From contig CAUEHT010000001.1 of assembly GCA_958510875.1 (NCBI GenBank), positions 186,001 to 250,000 of the forward strand: a DNA stretch of 64,000 nucleotides. Reading direction: 5' to 3'. How positions within the stretch are numbered: position 1 is the stretch's first letter; each line of letters opens with the position of its first letter. This document shows positions 21,326 to 30,497 of this stretch, in pieces. Source of the stretch: Endomychus coccineus. Taxonomy: Eukaryota; Arthropoda; Insecta; Coleoptera; Endomychidae. A program made the position numbers and the translations under genes. The notes beneath the pieces are model-generated. The model saw only the letters and a program-made list of their open reading frames with translations, ran no database searches and was not told where the DNA came from.

Positions 21326-22069
21326 TTATTGTTGGAAGCCATAATCCCTAGCGGTCTTTTTCAACTCCAACCGTATAATAATTTCTTCTCCACGAAAATT
21401 TACCCGTTTCCAATTCTGATCTAAAATATTCAGTGTGATGTTATCGAAGGACGTCTTGCTGATGACCGGTAGATAAATAAGATTCTTCGGCTCTATATCA
21501 ACGGAAAACCCAGGTGGTACAAGAGGTGAGAACTCATATATCGTATGAGCTATCTTATTGTTATAATATGCTCCTGCGGTTGAGTTACACTCCACTCTAA
21601 TAGTTTGAACTTTGATTATGTTTATAGGTCGATCAGATACGTGTAGTTCACGAGATGTCAATTTCTTCTTGCTGAATCCCAACAGTTCGCTTATACTATC
21701 TTTAGGAATAAAATTCACTTCAAAATCACTCTTCAGCTCTGTGTGTAGAGTGTTGTTGTTAGATTTTATTGATAATTTCCGGTCACGTTCTTCTTGCTTC
21801 ACTCCTATCCCACAAACTGCACTTTGTATGAAATCCTCGATGTCTGTCAACTCGTAGGACCCCGTAGGTATAGTTACTACTTCTTCCTCACCCTTCACAT
21901 TTTTATAATAAAATTTATTAAAACCTTCTTCAATGTTCGGAATGCTATTGTACGTATGCAAGCCAACAAGTGCTATAGAATAATATGAATGAGGATCTAG
22001 TTCTATAGGTGGGTGGAAATCTACAGATAAGCGGGAGCTCTTACCCGTGATAGTGAACGTCTGAGACAT
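21326..22069 (-). CDS. Polinton minor capsid (penton-like) protein
   Basis: A 247-aa protein from ATG 22069 (MSQTFTITGKSSRLSVDF). The pattern SIALVGLHTYNSIPNI with FYYKN and IPTGSYELTDIEDFI is typical of the Polinton minor capsid, a single jelly-roll protein that occupies the vertices. The rest alternates beta-strand-like stretches, including PPGFSVDIEP and NITLNILDQNW near the end. The frame is intact. It lies between the protease remnant and the major capsid gene, all minus strand with short spacers, consistent with a late structural block. Confidence 0.75.
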   Translation of the reverse strand: MSQTFTITGKSSRLSVDFHPPIELDPHSYYSIALVGLHTYNSIPNIEEGFNKFYYKNVKGEEEVVTIPTGSYELTDIEDFIQSAVCGIGVKQEERDRKLSIKSNNNTLHTELKSDFEVNFIPKDSISELLGFSKKKLTSRELHVSDRPINIIKVQTIRVECNSTAGAYYNNKIAHTIYEFSPLVPPGFSVDIEPKNLIYLPVISKTSFDNITLNILDQNWKRVNFRGEEIIIRLELKKTARDYGFQQ

Positions 22070-22142
22070 GATTGATGAAAACTTTACCAACAATCTATTT
22101 ATATACTAATAAATGCAGGGTTAGTCGAGCACAACTGAAGAG

Positions 22143-22480
22143 TTAGAGAGGAAATCTAAACATAACTGACCACAAATTATAAGTGTTATATTGTCGAAAA
22201 TTATCGTGATTGAATAATATCTTACACTTTTTGAAATATTCCACTAGTTCGCGAGGGGGGCGTAAATTGCCAAAACTATCATAATACAAAACTGTATCAC
22301 CGACTTTATTAAACCCAACCCAGTGAGTGCCTCCATTGTCTGAGCTATCTAAATTAACTATTCCACGCTCGTTTTTCCATGGTCCGTTGGATGGCAGTTC
22401 ATCACGCATAAATACTCCTCTAAAATGGGTAATTTTCAGAGCTTTTGCTAGTTTTCGTGGATCGAGATCGGTCTCCTCTT
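22143..22480 (-). pseudogene. Adenain-like cysteine protease remnant
   Basis: Polinton maturation proteases (Ulp1/adenain family) cleave capsid precursors. The remnant shows ITHFRGVFMRDELP, the catalytic-His region GGTHWVGF, then YYDSFG. The expected catalytic-Cys block CGQLC is present but in another frame (about 22150-22175), so a single-base shift lies between the Tyr-rich stretch and the Cys block, near 22185. The N-terminus is also lost: upstream of about 22480 the frame meets a stop, and the sequence belongs to another gene (22420-22599). The protease is therefore non-functional in this copy. Confidence 0.8.
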
Positions 22481-22599
22481 CTTAACCGTTCTTCTAATTT
22501 TGTACCGGGACCACAGAATTGATAACCAGGAATATGAAGTTCAAACGGGAGCTTGTTTATAAGCGTATTGAGAACACCTTCTCCTACGTACGCTTCCAT
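22420..22599 (-). pseudogene. N-terminal piece of a PLA2-like (VP1u-type) protein
   Basis: A 59-codon ORF from ATG 22599. It carries IPGYQFCGPGTKLEERLRRG, the start of the phospholipase A2-like domain found in Polinton and parvovirus-type capsid proteins. The catalytic His-Asp part that should follow (a PLDxxCxxHD block) is missing. Instead the sequence runs, in a different frame, straight into the protease remnant. This indicates a deletion that fused the starts of two neighbouring genes. Family assignment is by pattern only. Confidence 0.55.
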
Positions 22600-22878
22600 A
22601 CAGACTGATGAGAATTCAAGATTGCACCGTTATTCAACGAGGGGAGGGAGAAAGCCCAAAGATCTCAAAATAATATTTTTTATTAATTTCAAAATTTTCT
22701 CAATACAAAAGTTTTAAGTATAATCTTAACAATATATGTTTCAAATATTATAATCTTCACTCTTGATTCACCCTCATATTCACGGAATTTTGTTCTATTA
22801 TGATAACCATACCCTCGAGTCAATAATATTCCAGCTATTTGTTTGTTCCTAATAATCTTCAAATGGTCAATGATGGGT
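22600..22878. other. Spacer in X without supported gene
   Basis: AT-rich spacer between the integrase and the PLA2-like remnant. A 66-codon minus-strand ORF at 22689-22889 starts from a non-ATG codon and overlaps the integrase chromodomain tail in another frame, so it is not called. Confidence 0.5.
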
Positions 22879-23802
22879 TCATTGAACAAGATCCGAATTA
22901 TCGATCCAACTGTTGTGCTTATTATCTAGACCCAACCATTTCACATACTATTGACCCCTCCTCTTTCGTAATATTTTTTCGACTGAATACACATCGGGTT
23001 GTTTTGTTTTCTGCAATTCCTCGTCGTAGAATCCTCCACTTATCGTTTTCCTCAACATATCTTGCAAAATATATGTAACAGGAGCTGTTATGTGAACTCT
23101 TATAATTTTAAACAATTCTGTTGACCAATTGGGCGTATATCCTTTTTCAAAGATATGTTTAGCCTTACTTATTCGCACCACATCTCCAACGTTGTATTTG
23201 TGAGGTAGAGCTAACTTGATGTGTGAGTAGGATCGCTCCAATATCTCGCTCTCAATCTGTTTCGTCACTTTTATTGGAGCCATATTTATAGTACTATGTT
23301 TACGTTTATTATATTTTTCTGTGGTTTCTTCAAGTATATCAAGCCATTTGTATTTCCCGCTAAGACTGAAATGTTTGTAGAGCGTTTCCTTCAACGTTCG
23401 AATGACACGTTCAGCAATGGCTGCTTTTTTCACACTATACGTATTATAATGATTGATATTATGTTTCTTCATTAGATCGTTAAAGTGTTTATTGAAGAAT
23501 TCTTTTCCCTGATCGCTTTGCAGGTTCCTAGGCTTACGATGTCCTCCTAACAATATAGAACTGACCGCTTTCCGGACCTCTTCGGCAGATTTCGTTTTCA
23601 GCGGACGAGTCCATAGAAATTTCGAGAAGCAATCGATCATAACCAAAATGTATTTGAATCCCCTATTTTCACGAGCGTAATTACCCATTTCAGCCAGATC
23701 CATTTGCCACAAATCATCCAAACCTTTTATGATTGTTCTACGTCGTTTGAAATTCTTCCTACTCGGCTTATGAAGCTCATGCACAACTTGTTCTCTACTC
23801 AT
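22879..23802 (-). pseudogene. Polinton integrase with interrupted chromodomain
   Basis: The retroviral-type integrase inserts Polinton DNA and makes the 6-bp duplication. From ATG 23802 the core reads 284 codons with the catalytic triad Asp35 (WQMDLAEM), Asp97 (LQSDQGKEF) and Glu131 (AAIAERVIRTLKE); D97 and E131 are 33 residues apart. After GDVVRISKAKHIFEKG and GGFYDEEL comes the start of a chromodomain. An in-frame TAG at 22948-22950 cuts it. Beyond the TAG the same frame stays open to 22879 with chromodomain-like WLG and NSW positions. So the catalytic core is whole, but the histone-reading tail is lost unless the stop is read through. Confidence 0.85.
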
Positions 23803-23819
23803 CTTATCAATGTGGAAAT

Positions 23820-24473
23820 CTAGTGTAGAATTAATTTTTTGGGTATATTCACAGGATTTGGAGATATACGTTTCACAGAGCCCTGCTTTGTTGTTGTGGA
23901 TGATGAGGATCTCTTCTTAGAAGGTTCCACAGATGTCATCCGTCGTTCTAACGCCTCCACTTTACTAGTAATGTCATTTAGACGCATGTTCACACTGTTA
24001 AATGTGTTATTGATCTCTTTCAATTCATTTCTGTTTTCCCTCACACCATCACTGATTGTTTTATACTCAGATTTTATATAAATTCCCATTCCATTATATT
24101 TATTCTGAATGTCCATCAGATGTTTATCAATGTTGACAATAACCTTCTCATTCGTTAATTTATGTTCATCCAGATCCTTGTTGATATCTTTGATCAAATT
24201 ATCAACCCTAACATTGAAGGTATCTTTAAGACTGGTGTCCGTTTTCAGATTCAGTTTGTGTGTTAATTTATCAACATATACTTTATTTGCAACATCTCCA
24301 TCATCATTCGGTGATTTTACGTTGCACAATCTACGATTTTCCATATCATAACTTCCATCGCTAGTTAGGAATAATCCTTGTCCGTGAACTTGTTTGAAAT
24401 TATTATTAAATACATTTGTATCATATATCCACATGGAAGAGGAGGCTCTGCCAAACTTATCCATTGAAACCAT
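23820..24473 (-). CDS. Fibre-like trimeric coiled-coil protein of X
   Basis: A 217-aa protein from ATG 24473, 17 bp upstream of the integrase. Near the N-terminus it has the pattern RRLCNVKSPNDDGDVANKVY followed by VDK. This is the LxNVxxPxxxxDAxxKxYVD motif familiar from phage tail fibres and similar trimeric attachment proteins. A long heptad-rich region follows (residues about 60-180), then a basic Ser/Thr tail (KKRSSSSTTTKQGSVKR). This looks like a trimeric stalk protein exposed on a particle, possibly at the vertices with the minor capsid. The role is inference. The frame is intact. Confidence 0.55.
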   Translation of the reverse strand: MVSMDKFGRASSSMWIYDTNVFNNNFKQVHGQGLFLTSDGSYDMENRRLCNVKSPNDDGDVANKVYVDKLTHKLNLKTDTSLKDTFNVRVDNLIKDINKDLDEHKLTNEKVIVNIDKHLMDIQNKYNGMGIYIKSEYKTISDGVRENRNELKEINNTFNSVNMRLNDITSKVEALERRMTSVEPSKKRSSSSTTTKQGSVKRISPNPVNIPKKLILH

Positions 24474-24495
24474 CTTTATAACTGTGATGAATTTG

Positions 24496-25521
24496 TCATA
24501 CACCTGGTTTTTGTTCAATTACCCCTGCCTCTATCAATTCTTCTATTATAGAGATTATCTCGTTGTGATGATTATGGTTACCTGCATGCGAGGATGCAAC
24601 AAGAAGTCTCAGTCTATCCACAATTTCGTTAACGTCATCCCAATAAACATATTCGATAGGTTTCTCGTTATATTCAAGCATATCATTTTTGATATATGCA
24701 CTTCCAGTGTATGTTTTGGCTCTGGGTCTTTTCATGGAATTAATCAAAGGTTTCAGTACATTTTTGTATTTTACAATGTTTCTTATTCGATCAGCTGGAT
24801 CGTTATTACGTCTATGGGCACTAGTCATTTCCATCATTTGACTGTAATTTTTCCCATCTTCCACAGTGTAAGTATCAGGTAGAACATCTCTGTAAAATAT
24901 CAAATTATACAGTCCTGTGGTACCCTCGAACGGAGTATCCTTGATAATTATATTACTCTCACTATCAATTTCTATAGGTTGATTACCCATGAACCATTTG
25001 TCTAAAGTTGAATTATATTGCAATTCCATTCTATCATCGTATTTCTTGACATCATCATCCAATAGGAATCCTTCCAAGTAATAACGTGCTAATGTGGGGT
25101 ATTGCTGCAGAAACTCCTCTGTAGCCTCTGCATTATCTTTCTTATGTTTTCTGAATTCTTCACGAATCTGATCGATAGTAGGTTCGAGGGTAAACACATC
25201 CTCCTCAGTATTTTGGGGGTTATATACGAACTCTTCCCCTTCAGTTACAATATTTGGGATTGGTATGTTCTCCATTTGTGTTGCTGTAGAAACAATACTT
25301 TTAGGTTTAACCAACGAATTTTGTTTGACTATTTCAGCATTTTTCGCAATTTCCTCCAGAGGTTTAGATACATTCTTGAACATATTATCTAGAATCTCAT
25401 CATTTTCAGCTTTACCCAATTTCACAGCTATATATTTTTTCCTCACAACGTTTGCTGACTCCCAAATTTTTTTCTTCAATTGTTGTTTTTCTTTAAGCAT
25501 GTTACTCACACCCACGTCCAT
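24496..25521 (-). CDS. DUF8207-like Polinton protein
   Basis: A 341-aa protein from ATG 25521. The N-terminal 90 residues form a charged helix-rich region. The C-terminal half contains TPFEGTTGLYNLIFYRDVLP, then NYSQMMEMTSAHRR and IRNIVKYKNVLKPL, a pattern common to an uncharacterised Polinton-linked family (recalled as DUF8207). Its molecular role is not known. It lies 42 bp downstream of the ATPase and just upstream of the fibre-like gene, all in one direction, and belongs to the structural block. There is no stop or frameshift. Confidence 0.55.
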   Translation of the reverse strand: MDVGVSNMLKEKQQLKKKIWESANVVRKKYIAVKLGKAENDEILDNMFKNVSKPLEEIAKNAEIVKQNSLVKPKSIVSTATQMENIPIPNIVTEGEEFVYNPQNTEEDVFTLEPTIDQIREEFRKHKKDNAEATEEFLQQYPTLARYYLEGFLLDDDVKKYDDRMELQYNSTLDKWFMGNQPIEIDSESNIIIKDTPFEGTTGLYNLIFYRDVLPDTYTVEDGKNYSQMMEMTSAHRRNNDPADRIRNIVKYKNVLKPLINSMKRPRAKTYTGSAYIKNDMLEYNEKPIEYVYWDDVNEIVDRLRLLVASSHAGNHNHHNEIISIIEELIEAGVIEQKPGV

Positions 25522-25563
25522 GCTGAGCGGTTTGTCTATTTCAAATGAAAGTATATATACATG

Positions 25564-26289
25564 TTAGATGTATATATAACTATCAAAACCTTTGCGATAA
25601 CGTCCTTTGTTCATATCACAGTCTTTGTTTATCATAAGGAATCCATATTTATCTTTCCAACATACGCTACATATCTCTTTGAATTTCTCGAGTGACATGT
25701 CGGTACTTACATGATCGGTGAATATATGTTTCAAATTGAGTTCATCCTGTTTGAAAATAATCAAGCAATTGGCATTGTCGCGCAATCCATGTTTTGGACA
25801 TTTAGGAAAAGACTGGCAAAGATAGAAACTATCAATTGAGTTGTGTCTCCCTCTTGAAAAATAAGCACGAATTTTCTCCTGTTTCTCAAACATCACGTCA
25901 TCGAATATTATGATTGAATTAGGCCTCGCTTCTGTGGGGTCTATGACCTCATCACTTTCGGTACAAGGAAAATATCCAAGCCCCTCAATTTTCTTCAATG
26001 TCTCCTTTAGTAACTGGTATTTTGGTTGGTGTAAAGACTTTGAATATATGTACACGTTTTCAAATTTCAGACCGTTTGCATCTAACAATAGAGATAACAT
26101 CACATTTGTTTTCCCACAATTACTTGGACCACAGATTATTGTTCGTAAAGTATTTGGCAGCAAAGAGCTGTGACGTTGTGATTGTTCAATATTTTCAATG
26201 CTTGATCCTAAATTCATAATATTCAACGAGTTCTTCTGCTTAACAATCTTCATGTTGTCTAGAGGAGCATCGAAATCATACTGAAACAT
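25564..26289 (-). CDS. FtsK/HerA-type genome-packaging ATPase
   Basis: A 241-aa ATPase from ATG 26289. Walker A is GPSNCGKT at residues 54-61 and Walker B is SIIIFDD ending at Asp130-Asp131. A polar downstream helix (RGRHNSIDSFYLCQS) fits the sensor region of the A32-like packaging ATPases of Polintons and adintoviruses. It would drive DNA into the capsid. It is the first gene of the minus-strand block that runs through DUF8207-like, fibre, integrase, PLA2-like, protease and capsid genes. The length is normal for the family and the frame is intact. Confidence 0.88.
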   Translation of the reverse strand: MFQYDFDAPLDNMKIVKQKNSLNIMNLGSSIENIEQSQRHSSLLPNTLRTIICGPSNCGKTNVMLSLLLDANGLKFENVYIYSKSLHQPKYQLLKETLKKIEGLGYFPCTESDEVIDPTEARPNSIIIFDDVMFEKQEKIRAYFSRGRHNSIDSFYLCQSFPKCPKHGLRDNANCLIIFKQDELNLKHIFTDHVSTDMSLEKFKEICSVCWKDKYGFLMINKDCDMNKGRYRKGFDSYIYI

Positions 26290-26399
26290 ATGTTAATAAG
26301 CATTTGTTTATATACTAGTTGATGATGTTATATTGTGTATATCCGACCACGCGGTTAGGTACTTCTACGCTTCACTCAAAATCAGGTATCAAATACGTG

Positions 26400-26622
26400 T
26401 TAAATAGGTATGAATGTTGAGGCACGTCCTAAACACGTGTCTGAGTATTGAAGCATGTGTCTGAACACATGTCTGAGTAGAGCATGTGTCTGAATGTTGA
26501 AGCACGTGCTTAACACGTGTCTGATTATTGAAACACGTGTCTGAACATGTGACTGAACACGTGTCTTGATGTTGAAGCACGTGTCGGAGTGTTGAATCAC
26601 GAGATAAAACATGTGCATGAAT
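26400..26622. promoter_or_regulatory. CACGTG (E-box) array at inner end of X right TIR
   Basis: About ten spaced copies of a unit like GCACGTGTCTGAATGTTGAA, many with a full CACGTG palindrome. The array lies between the ATPase start and the TIR, so it sits upstream of the minus-strand gene block. A close relative of this array is in Y at 30935-31170 and, in decayed form, at 45255-45350. The ORFs across it are repeat shadows. A promoter or enhancer role through bHLH factors is inference. Confidence 0.65.
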
Positions 26623-26682
26623 GTACTACCTATTCACTTTTTACACCTAATGTATTCAACAGTCTTATAACTTCAATTTTAC

Positions 26683-26728
26683 AGTGTGATGAATAATGAG
26701 TAGATATCATTATTATTACTCGCATTTC
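26683..26728. repeat. Innermost right TIR of X, split off by Z
   Basis: GTGATGAATAATGAGTAGAT and the following bases mirror 17620-17666 of the left TIR. The stretch ends at CATTTC (26723-26728), the TSD of element Z, and continues on the far side of Z at 28689. Confidence 0.85.
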
Positions 26729-28688
26729 AGTAGGCAGGGAGTCACTTTGGCCCGCCAGACAGAGAGCCTTATCAGATGTAGGCAACCAGTAGCGCATGCG
26801 CGGTATGCCCAGCTGGGGTGTGACCTCTAGGGTGTGGTCGTCTCTGAATTTCTGCTGACCTCTAGGGTGTGGTGTCTGACCTTCTGCTAGGGTTTTGTGG
26901 TAATCAGCTTGTATACAAGGTCGCTCGAAACAGCTTGTAAGCAGGGTTAGGGAGAATTTCAGCGTAAACATATTCTCTGACAAAAGATACGAGATAGTCG
27001 AGAGCCTGTGAATATTCACGAAAATAAACTTAATTCAACTCATCATTCTATAGTAACAATTGCGGTTAAACGGGGAGTATAAATCATATCTGTTTGAAAC
27101 ACCTAGCCAACGCGTTAAATTATTATTAAAATGAAATAATTCAATTTATCGTTCTATCGCGGTTAAATGGATAAATCATATCTGTTTGTGAAACATATCG
27201 CTAGATTGCAACGTGTTAGAAGCCGCAAATATTTATATGATAATGTTAATATTTACCAGGCTCGGGCCCAGGCATTTACCAGGCTCGGACCCAGACATTT
27301 GTTTCTCCACGCTTCAAAAATTTCCACGATTGTAGATATATGCCAGGCCGATAGAACAACATGTTATTAATCATTCTATGCTACCTCGCAATCCAGGCGT
27401 ACGAATATCTAGAGCACAAAGCAGCTCATGTGATCGAGGTTAGCGATAAGCGTGACGAAAACGACATGAAAAAACGATCAAAACGACATGAAAAACGATA
27501 AAACGACATGAAAAACGATAAAACGACATGAAAAACGACCAAAACGACATGAAAAACGATCAAAACGACATGAAAAACGATAAAACGACATGAAAAACGA
27601 CCAAAACGACATGAAAAACGATAAAACGACATGAAAAACGACCGAAACGACATGAAAAACGATCAAAACGACATGAAAAACGATAAAACGACATGAAAAA
27701 CGACCAAAACGACGAAAAACGATAAAAACGACTCGAAGACGAAAGCGTGACCAAAACGACTCGAAAGCGTGTGGGTCGTTTTTCATGTCGTTTTATCGTT
27801 TTTCATGTCGTTTTGGTCGTTTTTCATGTCGTTTTATCGTTTTTCATGTCGTTTTGATCGTTTTTCATGTCGTTTTGGTCGTTTTTCATGTCGTTTTATC
27901 GTTTGTCATGTCGTTTTATCGTTTTTCATGTCGTTTTGATCGTTTTTTCATGTCGTTTTCGTCACGCTTATCGCTAACCTCGATCACATGAGCTGCTTTG
28001 TGCTCTAGATATTCGTACGCTCGGATTGCGAGGTAGCATAGAATGATTAATAACATGTTGTTCTATCGGCCTGGCATATATCTACAATCGTGGAAATTTT
28101 TGAAGCGTGGAGAAACAAATGTCTGGGTCCGAGCCTGGTAAATGCCTGGGCCCGAGCCTGGTAAATATTAACATTATCATATAAATATTTGCGGCTTCTA
28201 ACACGTTGGAATCTAGCGATATGTTTCACAAACAGATATGATTTATCCATTTAACCGCGATAGAACGATAAATTGAATTATTTCATTTTAATAATAATTT
28301 AACGCGTTGGCTAGGTGTTTCAAACAGATATGATTTATACTCCCCGTTTAACCGCAATTGTTACTATAGAATGATGAGTTGAATTAAGTTTATTTTCGTG
28401 AATATTCACAGACTCTCGACTATCTCGTATCTTTTGTCAGAGAATATGTTTACGCTGAAATTCTCCCTAACCCTGCTTACAAGCTGTTTCGAGCGACCTT
28501 GTATACAAGCTGATTACCACAAAACCCTAGCAGAAGGTCAGACACCACACCCTAGAGGTCAGCAGAAGGTCAGAGACGACCACACCCTAGAGGTCACACC
28601 CCAGCTGGGCATACCGCGCATGCGCTACTGGTTGCCTACATCTGATAAGGCTCTCTGTCTGGCGGGCCAAAGTGACTCCCTGCCTACT
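26729..28688. mobile_element. Foldback Polinton-like element Z, inserted in X
   Basis: A 1960-bp near-perfect palindrome with ends AGTAGGCAGGGAGTC and GACTCCCTGCCTACT. It is flanked by the 6-bp TSD CATTTC (26723-26728 and 28689-28694). The left arm is about 26729-27778 and the right arm about 27779-28688. It encodes no protein: ORFs at 26630-27019 and 28398-28730 are mirror images of one another and do not look coding. The AG ends and 6-bp TSD suggest mobilisation by a Polinton integrase, making it a minimal non-autonomous member. Confidence 0.88.
27464..27975. repeat. Tandem repeat core of Z
   Basis: About a dozen units of ACGACATGAAAAACGAT type (17-19 bp) on the left, then the same units inverted on the right, meeting near 27778. 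Long Phe/Arg/Ser-rich ORFs across it are repeat artefacts. A transcript would fold into a very long hairpin. Confidence 0.9.
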
Positions 28689-28694
28689 CATTTC

Positions 28695-30491
28695 ATTCCT
28701 CATCTGACCATCATAGTTCGTGAACGATGATGACGTCATCATCGTTCGTGAACTATGGTCGCCGGATTGAATCAGTTACTGTCATCGGTTCGAAGCAGTG
28801 ACGTCGTCATCGTTCGTAAACTATGGTCGCCGGATTGAAACAATGAATGCCTCCCGTGACGTCATCTTCGTTGGTAAACTATGATCGCAGGATCTTCAAT
28901 TCAATAAAATTAACATTCTGCATATCAAGACTTTTCATTCGATACCTATAAAGCTATGGTTGACATTCATAGATCCGTCATGACAGTTCGCGTGACAGAT
29001 GCTTCATGGATCCACCACGTCACACCCTCCAAGACGCGACATGACACCTCGATGAAGACCTCACGTGACACGACACCATGACAACTCTTTCCACCACCAT
29101 GATGCTCTATGGTTTTGAGTTGGGTTAGCTCTATAACCTTCAGCTCTATGGTACGTGATAGCCATCATGACACCTTGTGACAGACACTCCGTCGAAGTGA
29201 CAGACACCATATCTCACCGCGTGACAGATCATGTGATTTCAAAACCGTACAAGTCGCATGAGTCGGACGAGTCGAACTGGTGGCGACACCTCCACGAAGC
29301 AGTCTGTACCTTTATGCTGTGACGTCACACGTCTGCCCTGTGATAGCAGACTGTCATCTTGGATTCGCACGAGTCGGACGAGCCAAACTGGTGGCGCCAC
29401 CTACACGAAGCAGCCTGTACCTTCGATGACAGCTGTCACGTGGTGGTTACACCTACACGAAGCAGCCTGTACCTTCGGTCCGCCATGACATTTGTCACGT
29501 GACACCTTTACGAAGCAGCCTGTACCTTTAGCTCACCATGACAGCTGTCACGTGGTGGTGACACCTACACGAAGCAGCCTGTACCTTTAGCCCACCATGA
29601 CAGCTGTCACGTGGTGGTGACACCTACACGAAGCAACCTGTAACTTTGGTCCGCCATGACAGCTGTCATGTGATGGCGACATCTCCATGAAGCAGCCTGT
29701 ACCTTAGGGTCGCCATGACAGCTGTCACGTGGTGGTGACATCTTCACGAATCAACCTGTACCTTAGGTCCGCCATGACAGCTGTCACTTGGTGGCGCCAT
29801 CTCATCGAAGCAGTCTGTACCTTCGATGACAGCTGTCACATGGTGGTGACATCTCCATGAAGCAGCCTGTACCTTTGGACCAAAGGTACAGATTGCTTCC
29901 TAGAGGTGGCGGAGCCCCCTCCACGAAGCAGTCTGTACCTTGGGTCCGCCATGACAGCTGTCATGTGGTTGCGACATCTGCACGAAGCATTCGGTACCTT
30001 AGGTCCGCCATGACAGCTGTCACATGGTGGTGACACCTACACGAAGCAGCCTGTACCTTAGGGCCGCCATGACAGCTGTCACTTGGTGGCGCCATCTCCA
30101 CGAAGCAATCTGTACCTTAGGTCCGCCATGACAGCTGTCACTTGGTGGCGACATCTGCACGAAGCAATCTGTACCTTAGGTCCGCCATGACAGCTGTCAC
30201 TTTGGTGGCGACATCTCTACGAAGCAATCTGTACCTTAGGTCTGCCATGACAACTGTTATGTGATAGTCACGTGATCCTGTACATGTGACACACTTTTTA
30301 TACACACCCTGTATACTCTTTCATGTGACACACTTTTTATACACACCCTGTATACTCTTTACAAATAAAATCCTTATCACCTACATCCTTTCAAAACTGA
30401 TAAGGACAAGCTCACACCGGATGCACATCGACAGCTAGACCGGAAGTGGAGACCGGATATCCTGGTCCCGAAGTAGTCATGTTCATCTACT
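28695..30491. repeat. Right TIR of X
   Basis: The reverse complement of 16064-17620, slightly longer because its minisatellite has more units. It ends GTTCATCTACT at 30491 followed by the TSD GATGTC. The CRE-type motifs recur at about 28731, 28799 (mutated to TGACGTCG) and 28857. No gene is supported. Confidence 0.9.
29405..30275. repeat. Minisatellite in right TIR of X
   Basis: About fourteen units of roughly 60 bp with the TGACAGCTGTCA palindrome, in reverse orientation to 16290-16930. It contains an inverted partial unit near 29880-29920 and more units than the left arm. Confidence 0.9.
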
Positions 30492-30497
30492 GATGTC

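Larger units (their letters stand above)
16064..30491. mobile_element. Polinton/Maverick element X, inserted in Y
   Basis: A 14,428-bp insertion (12.5 kb without Z) with ends AGTAGATGAAC and GTTCATCTACT and the 6-bp TSD GATGTC at 16058-16063 and 30492-30497. The uninterrupted right TIR of Y contains the same site once (reverse complement at about 46667-46672), which is the empty site. A 6-bp TSD and 5' AG ends are Polinton hallmarks. The TIRs are about 1.6-1.8 kb. It encodes ATPase, DUF8207-like, fibre-like, integrase, PLA2-like, protease, minor and major capsid, BRO-like and membrane proteins. No PolB is present. Confidence 0.93.

Noticed and set aside
26389..26618. ORFs with repeating DTCS/RHVFR peptides
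   Set aside because: Shadows of the CACGTG repeat array.
26630..27019. 129-codon ORF with apparent mirror copy at 28398-28730
   Set aside because: Both are arms of palindrome Z; the lengths differ through indels and no coding signature is seen.
27464..27975. Regular short repeats resembling a CRISPR array
   Set aside because: Units follow each other without spacers, are inverted about a centre and sit in a eukaryotic foldback element. Tandem repeat, not CRISPR.
27426..27991. ORFs rich in Phe/Arg/Ser/Met on both strands
   Set aside because: They are translations of the ACGACATGAAAAACGAT repeat and its inverse.
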